The notes beneath the pieces are model-generated. The model had not been told where the DNA came from. It did not search any database and saw only the letters and a list, made by a program, of their open reading frames with translations. Shown piece by piece: positions 1-6,670 of a stretch of 12,545 bases of DNA. This DNA comes from an uncultured Duncaniella sp. (GTDB lineage: Bacteria; Bacteroidota; Bacteroidia; Bacteroidales; Muribaculaceae): assembly GCF_910578445.1 (NCBI RefSeq), contig NZ_CAJTQC010000038.1:299-12843 (forward strand), read 5' to 3'. The position numbers and the translations under genes are program-made. The first letter of the stretch is position 1, and every line of letters starts with the position of its first letter.

Positions 1-2
1 AC

Positions 3-341
3 ATGCCTCAGGAGACAATCGTGGCGATATACCGCCGCCGGTGGCAGATTGAGTCGCTTTTCAAGCAGATAAAGCAAAACTTCCCTCTGAGATACTTCTA
101 CGGCGAAAGTGCCAACGCCATAAAGATCCAGATATGGGTAACACTAATAGCAAATCTGCTGCTCTCGGTCTTACAAAGCACCCTACAAAGGCGTTGGAGT
201 TTCTCGGGACTGGCTACAATCGTTAGAATCGTTCTGATGTATTACCTGAATCTCGAAAAGTTCCTCAACCAGCCCGATGCAGACCTGAAAATAATGCTCG
301 CTGAAGAATCTGAATCGCCGCCTGACAATACTGAAAACTGA
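3..341 (+). CDS. IS4-family DDE transposase, C-terminal fragment (5' end outside window)
   Basis: This is the last 112 codons of a transposase, reading in from the left edge; the methionine at position 3 is internal to the protein, not a start. Transposases of this family catalyse cut-and-paste transposition with a DDE active site. The diagnostic part is visible: the IS4 'YREK' signature Y-x2-R-x3-E-x6-K, here Y10, R13, E17 and K24 of the fragment, within YRRRWQIESLFKQIKQ. E17 would be the third catalytic acidic residue. A hydrophobic helix (IWVTLIANLLLSVL) and a Leu-rich tail follow, as usual after the YREK box. The first two Asp residues lie off the window. The reading frame is open to its stop at 339-341, so this part is not visibly damaged. 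Whether the whole gene is intact cannot be told. Confidence 0.85.
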   Translation: MPQETIVAIYRRRWQIESLFKQIKQNFPLRYFYGESANAIKIQIWVTLIANLLLSVLQSTLQRRWSFSGLATIVRIVLMYYLNLEKFLNQPDADLKIMLAEESESPPDNTEN

Positions 342-361
342 TGAGGGGGCTTGTCTCATAT

Positions 362-410
362 AAAAAGTAAGCCCAACTTCTTCCATTCAAGAAGTTGGAC
401 TCAACTTTTT
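362..410. terminator. Terminator-like hairpin at the end of the IS4-type element
   Basis: A long inverted repeat: AAAAAGT...CCAACTTCTT pairs with AAGAAGTTGG...ACTTTTT around a 6-base loop (CCATTC), with a small internal mismatch between the two stem segments. A run of five T follows on the plus strand and a run of five A precedes it, so it could act in both directions. It sits 21 bases after the transposase stop and just inside the presumed element end. It would end transposase transcription or block read-through entering the element from the right. Confidence 0.7.
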
Positions 411-434
411 ATGGTTTAGCGGACAGTAATAATA

Positions 435-1315
435 TTGTATCCTGAAAATTTCGGCGTGGACATGAGTCTTGACGAGACCTGTCTGAGCAATGGCGATGTC
501 TACACCGTACTGACCAACAAAGCCACGCATGGCGGCAAAGGGACTCTTGCAGCGATGGTTCGTGGTGTGGCAAGCGACACAGTGTCGGCTATACTGAGGA
601 AAGTGCCTTTGAAACAGCGTCTTAAGATAAAACAGTCACGACAGACCTTTCTTCGGCCATGATGCTTACTGTCAGAAACGTGTTTCCCGGTGGATCGCTT
701 GTCAATGACCGGTTCCATGTCCAGCAGCTCATTTCAGAAGCCGTTGACCAGCTGAGGATACGACACCGTTGGGAAGTCCTCGATGCCGAGAACAAGGCGA
801 TCAGGGAGCATCGTCAGAAGAGAAAGGACGCAAAGTCAAAAGAGGAACGCGAACGAATCGGACAATGGGAACCGGAGAGGATGGAAAACGGCGAGACCAT
901 GCCTCAGATCATGGCTCGCAGTCGACATATCATCCTCAAACACAAATCAAAATGGAACGAGCAGCAGCGGATTCGCGCACAGATACTGTTCAGGGCATTC
1001 CACGATTTGGAAAAGGCCTACAACCTCTTTCTTGGACTTGTGGATGTCTTCAATAAGAATGTTTCCGCCGGAGTGGCCAGACTGAATCTTGCTAGATGGC
1101 ATAACGAGGTGGAAGCCTTCGGCAACAATGAGTTCAATAAAGTGCTTGAGACATTTGAAAGCCACAACGTGACCATTATCAACTATTTCGAGCGCAGGCT
1201 GACAAATGCATCCGCCGAATCCTTCAACGCCAAAATAAAAGCTTTCCGCTCCCAATTCCGTGGAGTCGGAGACATAAAGTTCTTTATGTTCAGACTGGCC
1301 ACACTATACTCTTGA
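435..1315 (+). pseudogene. ISL3/ISAon1-type transposase, N-terminally truncated and frameshifted
   Basis: The two reading-frame pieces (435-662 and 626-1315) together form the catalytic region of an ISL3-superfamily DDE transposase of the ISAon1 kind. The first piece carries MSLDETCLSNGDVYTVLTNK with the first catalytic Asp. The second piece, read upstream of its ATG at 659, carries KTVTTDLSSAM with the second Asp, then NDRFHVQQL, and ends with TNASAESFNAKIKAF (catalytic Glu) and QFRGVGDIKFFMFRLATLYS. The frame changes by -1 at a run of four A (629-632). Adding one A would restore a continuous product reading through LKIKTVTTDLSS. Similarity begins at codon 435 (LYPENFGVDMSLDE), while intact relatives have further N-terminal sequence; a stop at 417-419 and the IS4-type end block it here. 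A programmed -1 shift is possible but AAAA is a weak slip site, so I call it broken. Confidence 0.85.
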
Positions 1316-1395
1316 CATCACCTCCGCCCACCGGAAAAATCCGCTGACCCGCAAAAGTTATGCGGAATATTTGGATTTTGCCTGTAATTTGCCTG
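435..1395 (+). mobile_element. Truncated ISL3/ISAon1-type insertion sequence remnant
   Basis: This consists of the catalytic half of an ISL3/ISAon1-type transposase gene (435-1315) plus a short 3' flank. The N-terminal part (zinc-finger/HTH region and, in two-ORF members, orfA) is absent and is replaced at about 430 by the end of an IS4-type element. The right end is somewhere in 1345-1395 and cannot be fixed without the left inverted repeat. The flank contains a 10-bp direct repeat, TTTGCCTGTA, at 1377-1386 and 1388-1397. With the gene truncated and frameshifted, the element is very probably immobile. Confidence 0.6.
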
Positions 1396-1409
1396 TAGAA
1401 ATTAAAAGA

Positions 1410-1450
1410 AGCGACTTAACTTGGTGATGACCACTTTGTTAAGTCGCTTT
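1410..1450 (-). terminator. Intrinsic terminator of the tRNA-Leu gene (possibly bidirectional)
   Basis: A perfect 11-bp stem, AGCGACTTAAC (1410-1420) with GTTAAGTCGCT (1438-1448), has a 17-base loop that can form a further small TGGT/ACCA pairing. On the minus strand it is followed by TTCTTTTAAT, a U-rich tail, and it lies directly after the tRNA 3' end. On the plus strand a TTTT run follows, so it could also stop transcription from the IS side. Confidence 0.85.
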
Positions 1451-1455
1451 TGGTG

Positions 1456-1536
1456 TGCCCAGAACAGGACTCGAACCTGCACGCCTCGCAGCACTCGCAC
1501 CTGAAACGAGCGCGTCTACCATTCCGCCACCTGGGC
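1456..1536 (-). tRNA. tRNA-Leu (anticodon CAG)
   Basis: Minus-strand cloverleaf. The acceptor stem is GCCCAGG with TCTGGGC (one G-U pair at the base). The D arm GCGGAATGGTAGACGC follows, then anticodon stem CTCGT/GCGAG with loop TTCAGGT (anticodon CAG, reading CUG). There is a long class II variable arm, and a T arm GCAGG-TTCGAGT-CCTGT. The discriminator is A73, as leucyl-tRNA synthetase requires, and the long variable arm together with the CAG anticodon settles the identity. The gene is 81 nt without CCA. After A73 the DNA reads CACCA, so a CCA exists but two bases out of register; the mature CCA is presumably added by the nucleotidyltransferase. It has its own promoter (1548-1579) and terminator (1410-1450) and so is a one-gene unit. 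Confidence 0.97.
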
Positions 1537-1547
1537 TTTTGCGGTCA

Positions 1548-1579
1548 CAAAGGTAATAATCTTTTTTGGTTTTGCCAAA
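1548..1579 (-). promoter_or_regulatory. Bacteroidetes-type promoter of tRNA-Leu
   Basis: On the minus strand TTTG (1576-1579) is followed after exactly 20 bp by TACCTTTG (1548-1555), a full match to the -33/-7 consensus TTTG-N19-21-TAnnTTTG used by the primary sigma factor of Bacteroidota. The -7 box ends 11 bases before the first base of the tRNA, so the 5' leader would be only a few nucleotides. Confidence 0.85.
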
Positions 1580-1621
1580 TATTTTTGCCGTTATAATGCG
1601 AATTTATTCTGCGATTTATTT

Positions 1622-1777
1622 AACGTTGGTTCAATTGCAGGTTCAATCGCAGGTTTAAAGCATGGGTTCAACGAATGTTTAATTGCAGGTTCAAAGCATG
1701 TTCAATTGCAGATTCAATTTGTTCAACGAATGTTTAATTGCATGTTCAATTGCAGATTCAATTTATTCAACGAATTT
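1622..1777. repeat. Degenerate short tandem repeat with 44/55-bp higher-order units
   Basis: About a dozen imperfect 11-13-bp units of the type GGTTCAATTGCA, GGTTCAACGAATG and GTTTAATTGCA follow one another. Two longer units show higher-order duplication: 1666-1720 (55 bp) and 1721-1764 (44 bp) both run GTTCAACGAATGTTTAATTGCA then TGTTCAATTGCAGATTCAATTT. The second copy lacks an 11-bp stretch, GGTTCAAAGCA. A third, partial unit starts at 1765. Short plus-strand ORFs cross it but have no recognisable protein content. It lies between the tRNA promoter and the 3' end of the GH28 gene. Confidence 0.8.
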
Positions 1778-1866
1778 ATTGAATTATCTTATTGGGGTAA
1801 TTATGCAAACCTTTTTGAAGCTTTGGTGGACTTGTTTTTTCGTGGATTGGATGGACTTGCGTCGCC
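1778..1866. other. Spacer between repeat tract and GH28 gene
   Basis: No gene, hairpin with a T tract, or promoter consensus is evident. The only pattern is a direct repeat TGGACTTG about 27 bases apart (near 1827 and 1854). I cannot identify a terminator for the GH28 gene, whose stop is at 1867. Confidence 0.4.
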
Positions 1867-3294
1867 TTACCGTTCGAATATCTTGTCTTTAGCTGAGACT
1901 TGGGTGGGGATTCCGGCAGACGGACCGATGTGGCATTCGCCCATACTCACCTCCGATGTGTTGGTGAAGCTGATTCCTGTCCGTGCTTCTCCGACCGAGA
2001 TGTTGTTGAGGCTCACATTTCTGATAGGTTTTTGTCTTGTCCCTTGCAACACAAGAGCCGCTGCCGATGCCTTCGTGCAGCTCAGTCCGTTGATGTGGAT
2101 ATCGCTTATGTCGGAATAGTTGGTGCTCGTGAGGCCTTCACCTGCATACTGGCTTGTCACATAGAACAGGTCCTCTACCTCTCCGAATTTACAATTGTTG
2201 AGATATATTCCATTCACAAAACCTCCTCGGTCGGGATTGGTCTTGACATATAGTCCGCGCTTGCAATATCCGGCATAGTCACAGTCCTCGATAATCACAT
2301 TTCGCACGCCACCCGACATCTCGCTGCCGATGACAACCGCGTGTAGACCTTTGAAATGACAGTTGCGTATGACGATGTTCTCGCATGGAAGCCCTGTTGT
2401 CCATCCGTCGTTGTCGCGTCCGCTTTTGATTGCGATATTGTCGTCGCCGTTATCGAAATAGATATCCTCTATGAGCAGATTGCGTGATGACTCCGGGTCA
2501 ATTCCGTCATTATTGACGAGCTTTGCATCATAGCGGAGCGAACGGCACACGCCGTCCTCACACTGCAACAGGTGTATGCACCAGAACGGTGAATTTATGA
2601 TTTTTACACCTTCGAGCGTCACTCCGGTGCAGCGGTAGAGCTGTATCAGGTGAGGACGCAGCCAGTCGCCTTCACCAAAGCGTCGTTCGCTGAGGGGAAC
2701 ATTGCCGTGGTTCATGTCACGGCTGCGCGACTGGGCCGGTTTCTGATTTTTGCGCCAAGTCGCGAACGTAGTCATTGCATTCCCGTCAATCAGACCTTTG
2801 CCGGTTATGGCCACATCGTGCAGTCCGTAGCCGTAGATCATGGGGGAGTAGTTGTAGAGATAAGTTCCTTCCCAGCTCGTATTGACAATAGGGTAGAGCT
2901 CTGGCGACGGATCAAACCGTATGACAGCCCCTTCGTCAAGGTGAATGCAGAGATTGCTCACAAGTGTGAGTGGTCCGCGGAGATAATAAGTTCCTGCCGG
3001 GACAGTGATCCGTCCTCCGCCTGATTTCTCAACCTTGGCGATAGCCTTCTTGAATGCGGGCAGACAGTCTTTCACTCCGTCGCCTTTTGCTCCGAATTTC
3101 AGAATGTCAAATTCGCGGTCGGAAATCTTTGCGCCGTGGATATTGGCGAGGATACTGTCACGCAGCCCGACGCGACGCAGCTCGACGGCATCGTCATTGC
3201 TCGATGGCAAGTCGTTCGGGGTGTTCGCCTGAATGGTGGAGGCGACAAGCAATGCGATAATTCCTATGATTGTTTTCAGGTTGATGAGATTCAT
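1867..3294 (-). CDS. Secreted glycoside hydrolase family 28 (polygalacturonase-like)
   Basis: 475 residues. An N-terminal signal peptide (hydrophobic stretch IIGIIALLVASTIQA, likely cut after Ala23) sends it to the periplasm or cell surface. The mature part opens with DILKFGAKGDGVKDC (residues 63-77), the conserved entry into the GH28 parallel beta-helix (pectin lyase-like fold). GH28 enzymes hydrolyse alpha-1,4-galacturonosyl or related bonds in pectin and rhamnogalacturonan. Catalytic boxes: NNDGIDPES at 261-269 (family NTD box, Asp263), GDDNIAIKSG at 283-292 (the DD pair, Asp284/285), GLHAVVIGSEMSGG at 316-329 (GHG box, altered, His318) and LYVKTNPDRGG at 348-358 (RIK box, with Lys351 kept and Arg replaced). 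All three catalytic Asp are present, so activity is likely; exo- versus endo-action and exact substrate cannot be told. No SusC/SusD genes are in view. The ATG at 3294 is supported by the signal peptide that follows it. Confidence 0.93.
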   Translation of the reverse strand: MNLINLKTIIGIIALLVASTIQANTPNDLPSSNDDAVELRRVGLRDSILANIHGAKISDREFDILKFGAKGDGVKDCLPAFKKAIAKVEKSGGGRITVPAGTYYLRGPLTLVSNLCIHLDEGAVIRFDPSPELYPIVNTSWEGTYLYNYSPMIYGYGLHDVAITGKGLIDGNAMTTFATWRKNQKPAQSRSRDMNHGNVPLSERRFGEGDWLRPHLIQLYRCTGVTLEGVKIINSPFWCIHLLQCEDGVCRSLRYDAKLVNNDGIDPESSRNLLIEDIYFDNGDDNIAIKSGRDNDGWTTGLPCENIVIRNCHFKGLHAVVIGSEMSGGVRNVIIEDCDYAGYCKRGLYVKTNPDRGGFVNGIYLNNCKFGEVEDLFYVTSQYAGEGLTSTNYSDISDIHINGLSCTKASAAALVLQGTRQKPIRNVSLNNISVGEARTGISFTNTSEVSMGECHIGPSAGIPTQVSAKDKIFER

Positions 3295-3331
3295 GGTGTC
3301 TTACGTTTTTTATACGGTTGATTGGTCACTG

Positions 3332-3367
3332 CGAAGTTACTCAATATTTTCAACATATCACAACAAA
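3332..3367 (-). promoter_or_regulatory. Candidate promoter of the GH28 gene
   Basis: On the minus strand, TTTG (3364-3367) overlaps a second TTG (3361-3363) lying 21 bp upstream of TAACTTCG (3332-3339), a near match to the TAnnTTTG -7 box with one mismatch. It sits 37 bases before the start codon. It directly abuts the hairpin at 3368-3399. Confidence 0.45.
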
Positions 3368-3399
3368 GGAGGAGTTAAGACGTCAGTCCTAACTCCTCC
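3368..3399 (-). terminator. Strong hairpin just upstream of the GH28 promoter
   Basis: A perfect 10-bp stem, GGAGGAGTTA (3368-3377) with TAACTCCTCC (3390-3399), and a 12-base loop. On the minus strand it is followed by TTTGTTGTG, a short U-rich tail that also contains the candidate -33 element. It may be a back-up terminator insulating the GH28 gene from recG transcription, or a regulatory structure. Confidence 0.5.
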
Positions 3400-3573
3400 C
3401 CTCACGTTTCAACTATTTATTTATGAGAGCCTCAGTATCTGGTTTCACAACCCAATAAAGAGGACGAGGGATGTAAATTTAGATTTTCCTGCTTTGAGCT
3501 TCTTTATCTTTACTTACACTATTAAAACAACTGAAACCCAGCTTTGAACTATCTCAGAGCGCTAAAAGACATT
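3400..3573. other. Intergenic stretch between recG terminator and GH28 hairpin
   Basis: An AT-rich stretch between two hairpins. I see no ORF with protein-like composition, no consensus promoter and no repeat. The open frame crossing it on the plus strand is mostly antisense to the GH28 gene and has no recognisable content. Confidence 0.4.
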
Positions 3574-3640
3574 AAAAAAAGTCAAGCCTTAGACTCAATT
3601 TTACCGAAATGTTAAAATCGGGTCTAAGGCTTGAATTTTT
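3574..3640. terminator. Bidirectional intrinsic terminator downstream of recG
   Basis: A perfect 13-bp stem, TCAAGCCTTAGAC (3582-3594) with GTCTAAGGCTTGA (3622-3634), whose interior can pair further (ATTTTAC with GTTAAAAT, one bulge). On the minus strand seven T follow (A run at 3574-3580); on the plus strand ATTTTT follows. It is about 115 bases past the recG stop and should end the ispD-recG transcript. Confidence 0.88.
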
Positions 3641-3750
3641 CAGCCGGATTATGATGACAAAAAGTTGACACTTAGCAGAATTAGTGTGTCGGAGCAATAT
3701 CTGTCGCAGAGGGTGGACAGGTCGGCGTAAGCCCTATTGCGGGAGGTGCT

Positions 3751-5844
3751 TCACGAGATTCTTGACCAGTCTCTGACGCGCGTTGTCAGCAGGTCGAGCT
3801 GCGAGCGGATGAGGGCGTTGGCCGGACTCTGAAGGTCAGGGTCGGAATCGAGTATTGTGCACGCTGTGTCGCGTGCGAGCTGCACGATTTGACCGTCAGT
3901 AGCGAGGTCGGCGATATGCAGGTCAATCGGGATGCCGCTCTGCATTGTCCCTTCGATGTCGCCCGGTCCGCGCATCTGCATGTCGGCCTCGGCGATTGCA
4001 AAACCGTCGGTGGTCGAGGTCATGAGTTCAAGCCGTTTGCGGGTGTCCTTGGCAATCTTACGTTTCGACATGAGAATGCAATAGCTCTGTCCCTCGCCTC
4101 GGCCCACGCGTCCGCGCAGCTGATGGAGCTGCGAGAGTCCAAACCGTTCGGCGTTCTCGATGAGCATGGTTGTGGCGTTCGGGACGTTGACTCCCACCTC
4201 GATCACTGTTGTGGCAACGAGAATATGCGCTTCGTGTGAGGCGAAAAGGTTCATCTGATACTCTTTTTCCTGCGGTTTCATCTGGCCGTGGACAAAGGCC
4301 ACCTTGTAGTCTCTGAATGTCTCACAGATGTTTTCATATCCGTCTTCGAGCGACTTCAGGTCAAGCTTCTCGTTTTCCTTGATAAGAGGGTAGACGATAT
4401 ACACCTGTCGTCCGAGCCTTAGCTGCCGTCCGATGCCCTGATATGTCTTGAACCGGTCTTCCTCGTAGCGCAGCAGAGTGACCACGGGCTTGCGGCCGGG
4501 CGGGAGTTCGTCGATTACCGAGACGTCAAGGTCGCCATAGACGGTCATGGCAAGTGTGCGGGGGATAGGGGTTGCTGTCATGACGAGCACATGTGGCGCG
4601 ATTACATTTTTTGTCCACAGGCGTGCGCGCTGGGCCACTCCGAAGCGGTGTTGCTCGTCGATGACGATGAAACCGAGGTTGTGGAAACGCACATTGTCCT
4701 CGATTACGGCATGAGTGCCTATCAGTATGTGGAGTGAGCCGTCGGCCAGTTGTTCGTGGATGACTGCACGTTCCTTTTTTCGGGTTGAGCCGGTCAGCAG
4801 TCTGACGTTGATGCCCATCGCCGCTACAAGTTTTGTAATGGTCTCGAAATGCTGTGTCGCAAGTATTTCGGTCGGAGCCATCAGACACGCCTGCGTATTG
4901 TTGTCGAGGGCTATCAGCATGCAGAGAAGAGCCACGAGGGTCTTGCCTGAACCGACGTCGCCTTGCAGCAGACGGTTCATCTGCCGTCCTGTCGCCATAT
5001 CGGCACGTATCTCCTTGATTACCCTTTTCTGAGCGTTTGTGAGCGGAAAGGGCAGGAATTCAGAATAGAATGTGTTGAAAAAATGTCCGATGCGTGGGAA
5101 ATGGAAACCTTGTGTGGCGGAATTGCGTTTGCGGGCATAGCGCTGTATGTCGAGTTGCAGATAGAACAGTTCCTCGAATTTCAGCCTCAGGCGTGCCTGT
5201 TCGAGCTGTGCCGGTGACTGCGGACTGTGGATTGCAGTAATAGCTTCGCGGATTCCGATGAGTCTGTGCCGGCTGATTATTTCCGGAGGCAGGGTCTCGG
5301 CCATGTCGCGTATGCCCGAGAGGATGTCGCTGACGGCTGTGGCAAATGTCTTCGACGAGAATCCTCTGTTGCGTAGCTGCTCGGTCAGAGGATAGACTCC
5401 CCTGAATCCTCCTTGGGCGCTTGCGGCTTCCGGCGTGTCGACTTCCGGATGCACCATGCTCCAGCGTCCGTTGAAGTTCGATGGTTTGCCGAACAGGATG
5501 TATTCCGTGGCCGTGTGATAGAGTTGCCGCAGTGATTTGATGCGTTGAAACCACACAACTTCCATCACGGCGCTTCCGTCGGAGAAGAGACCCACAAGGC
5601 GTGTCTTAGCCCCTTCGCCCTGCACGGTGAAACTGATGAACTTGCCTTTGACCTGAAGCGAGGGCATGTCGTCGCCGGCGAAATCAATGATGCGGTATAT
5701 CGACCGCCTGTCGATATAGTGGGTAGGGAAATGGAAGAGAAGGTCATGATAGGTCCTTATGCCGAGATTCTTTTCGAGAAGCTCGGCTCGTTTAGGGCCT
5801 ATTCCGCGCAGGAATTTGATGTCCATTCTTCGCAGTCCGTTCAT
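3751..5844 (-). CDS. recG: ATP-dependent DNA helicase RecG
   Basis: 697 residues, the normal RecG length. RecG is a cytoplasmic superfamily 2 translocase that regresses stalled replication forks and branch-migrates Holliday junctions. The N-terminal part begins with a helix-hairpin-helix-like FLRGIGPKRAELLEKNLGI (11-29), then the wedge/OB domain (about 60-160) that splits the fork. The motor motifs are all there: Walker A GDVGSGKT (295-302), APTEILATQH (323-332), DEQH box (396-399), TATPIPRT (423-430), VATTVIEVGVNVPNAT (543-558) and QLRGRVGRGEGQSYC (575-589). The C-terminal RecG segment with DGFAIAEADMQMRGPGDIEGT is intact. The start could also be Met7 (ATG at 5826), which lies directly before DIKFLRG; neither start has a clear ribosome binding site. 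It lies 62 bases after ispD on the same strand, and no promoter is evident in the gap, so the two are probably co-transcribed. Confidence 0.98.
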   Translation of the reverse strand: MNGLRRMDIKFLRGIGPKRAELLEKNLGIRTYHDLLFHFPTHYIDRRSIYRIIDFAGDDMPSLQVKGKFISFTVQGEGAKTRLVGLFSDGSAVMEVVWFQRIKSLRQLYHTATEYILFGKPSNFNGRWSMVHPEVDTPEAASAQGGFRGVYPLTEQLRNRGFSSKTFATAVSDILSGIRDMAETLPPEIISRHRLIGIREAITAIHSPQSPAQLEQARLRLKFEELFYLQLDIQRYARKRNSATQGFHFPRIGHFFNTFYSEFLPFPLTNAQKRVIKEIRADMATGRQMNRLLQGDVGSGKTLVALLCMLIALDNNTQACLMAPTEILATQHFETITKLVAAMGINVRLLTGSTRKKERAVIHEQLADGSLHILIGTHAVIEDNVRFHNLGFIVIDEQHRFGVAQRARLWTKNVIAPHVLVMTATPIPRTLAMTVYGDLDVSVIDELPPGRKPVVTLLRYEEDRFKTYQGIGRQLRLGRQVYIVYPLIKENEKLDLKSLEDGYENICETFRDYKVAFVHGQMKPQEKEYQMNLFASHEAHILVATTVIEVGVNVPNATTMLIENAERFGLSQLHQLRGRVGRGEGQSYCILMSKRKIAKDTRKRLELMTSTTDGFAIAEADMQMRGPGDIEGTMQSGIPIDLHIADLATDGQIVQLARDTACTILDSDPDLQSPANALIRSQLDLLTTRVRDWSRIS

Positions 5845-5873
5845 AGGTGCTTTCTGATTCGTTTATGGGATTG

Positions 5874-5896
5874 TGATTGCAGGTCGGGCGCAATCA
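5874..5896. other. Small intercistronic hairpin between ispD and recG
   Basis: A perfect 7-bp stem, TGATTGC (5874-5880) with GCAATCA (5890-5896), and a 9-base loop, in the 62-base gap. No T run follows on the minus strand, so it is not an intrinsic terminator. It could be an mRNA processing or stability element, or chance. Confidence 0.35.
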
Positions 5897-5906
5897 TAGA
5901 GGATGT

Positions 5907-6626
5907 TCAGATGAGTGAGAGATAGAGCTCGGCTATGGCCATGTCGCCGGGATTGGTCACCTTGATGTTATGCGGGTCACCGTTGACGAGGCGCAGATTT
6001 GTATATCCTGCGGCTTCCATGACCGATGCGTCGTCGGTGAACACAGGAAGGAGTTCCTGTCCGTAGGCTTTGAGGAGTTTGTCGGCAGGGAATATCTGTG
6101 GAGTCTGGACCGCACGGAGTGTCGACCTGTCTACGGCCGAAGAGCTTCCGTCAGCACCCACAAGCCTGATTGAATCGGTGACGGCGCAGGCCGGGAGCGC
6201 TCCGTCGCAACCTTCCACACCGTCGACTATGGCGGATATCAGAGCCTGTGTCACCACCGGGCGTGCGGCATCGTGGATGCTGATCAGGCTGGTAGAGTCA
6301 TGCGGGATAACCGAAAGTGCGTTTTTGACACTGTGGGCTCTCGTAGCTCCTCCTGTGACGATAGTGTGCGGCAGGGTGAAGCTGTGGTCCTTACACATTT
6401 CGAGCCATTCGCCGGTCATGTCGGCGCTGAGCACCACTATCAGTTTCCATTCCGGAGTGGAGGAGTGGAGACGTTCGAGGGTTGTCATGAGCAGCGGCCG
6501 TCCGGCGAGGTCGCAGAACTGTTTCGGTAGATTTCCTCCGTAGCGTGAGCCGCTACCTGCGGCGACAACGATGTGCACGTTGTCCGTCTGGCTTAGAGGT
6601 GTGCTGTTATAATAATGTGGTGACAT
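5907..6626 (-). CDS. ispD: 2-C-methyl-D-erythritol 4-phosphate cytidylyltransferase
   Basis: IspD joins CTP and 2-C-methyl-D-erythritol 4-phosphate to give CDP-methylerythritol, the third step of the non-mevalonate isoprenoid pathway, in the cytoplasm. With the ATG at 6626 it has 239 residues, close to the family length. The CTP-binding loop AAGSGSRYGGNLPKQF is at 22-37, followed by VTGGATRAHSVKNAL (about 90-104), IHDAARP (117-123), RAVQTPQIF (171-179), FTDDASVME (196-204) and NGDPHNIKVTNPGD (215-228). The frame could begin three codons earlier, but at a TTG (6635); the ATG is preferred. The roughly 15 residues before VHIVVAAG (SPHYYNSTPLSQTDN) look like a poorly conserved extension. It follows the pnp terminator and precedes recG by 62 bases. 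A weak -7-like TTAATTTG lies just upstream on the minus strand. Confidence 0.96.
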   Translation of the reverse strand: MSPHYYNSTPLSQTDNVHIVVAAGSGSRYGGNLPKQFCDLAGRPLLMTTLERLHSSTPEWKLIVVLSADMTGEWLEMCKDHSFTLPHTIVTGGATRAHSVKNALSVIPHDSTSLISIHDAARPVVTQALISAIVDGVEGCDGALPACAVTDSIRLVGADGSSSAVDRSTLRAVQTPQIFPADKLLKAYGQELLPVFTDDASVMEAAGYTNLRLVNGDPHNIKVTNPGDMAIAELYLSLI

Positions 6627-6670
6627 GGCTTCCAAGATTCAAATTAAGAGGGCGTTTAATAACAATAGTT

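Larger units (their letters stand above)
1..430 (+). mobile_element. Right part of an IS4-family insertion sequence (left part outside window)
   Basis: This holds the 3' end of an IS4-family transposase gene, about 20 bases of spacer, a terminator-like hairpin, and then an element end near 415-434. Immediately after that, sequence homologous to a different transposase begins. The exact terminal inverted repeat cannot be fixed because the left end lies outside the window; the right boundary (about 430) is set by the point at which ISL3/ISAon1-type coding similarity starts (leucine codon at 435). Family assignment rests on the transposase; the boundary is inference. Confidence 0.6.

Noticed and set aside
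1622..1777. CRISPR array
   Set aside because: Units are 11-13 bp, imperfect and directly adjacent, with no spacers of uniform length and no cas genes nearby.
1683..2119. Plus-strand ORFs over the repeat tract and GH28 3' end
   Set aside because: They translate the tandem repeat or the antisense of a clear GH28 gene and show no protein-family content.
3233..3547. Plus-strand ORF across the GH28 upstream region
   Set aside because: It starts antisense to the GH28 signal peptide, runs through both promoter and hairpin, and has no recognisable features.
5060..5554. 164-residue minus-strand frame within recG
   Set aside because: It overlaps recG in another frame on the same strand and has low-complexity Arg/Thr/His-rich composition typical of an out-of-frame shadow.
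6627..6635. TTG at 6635 as the ispD start
   Set aside because: A normal ATG lies three codons downstream (6626) and the extra residues add no conserved sequence.
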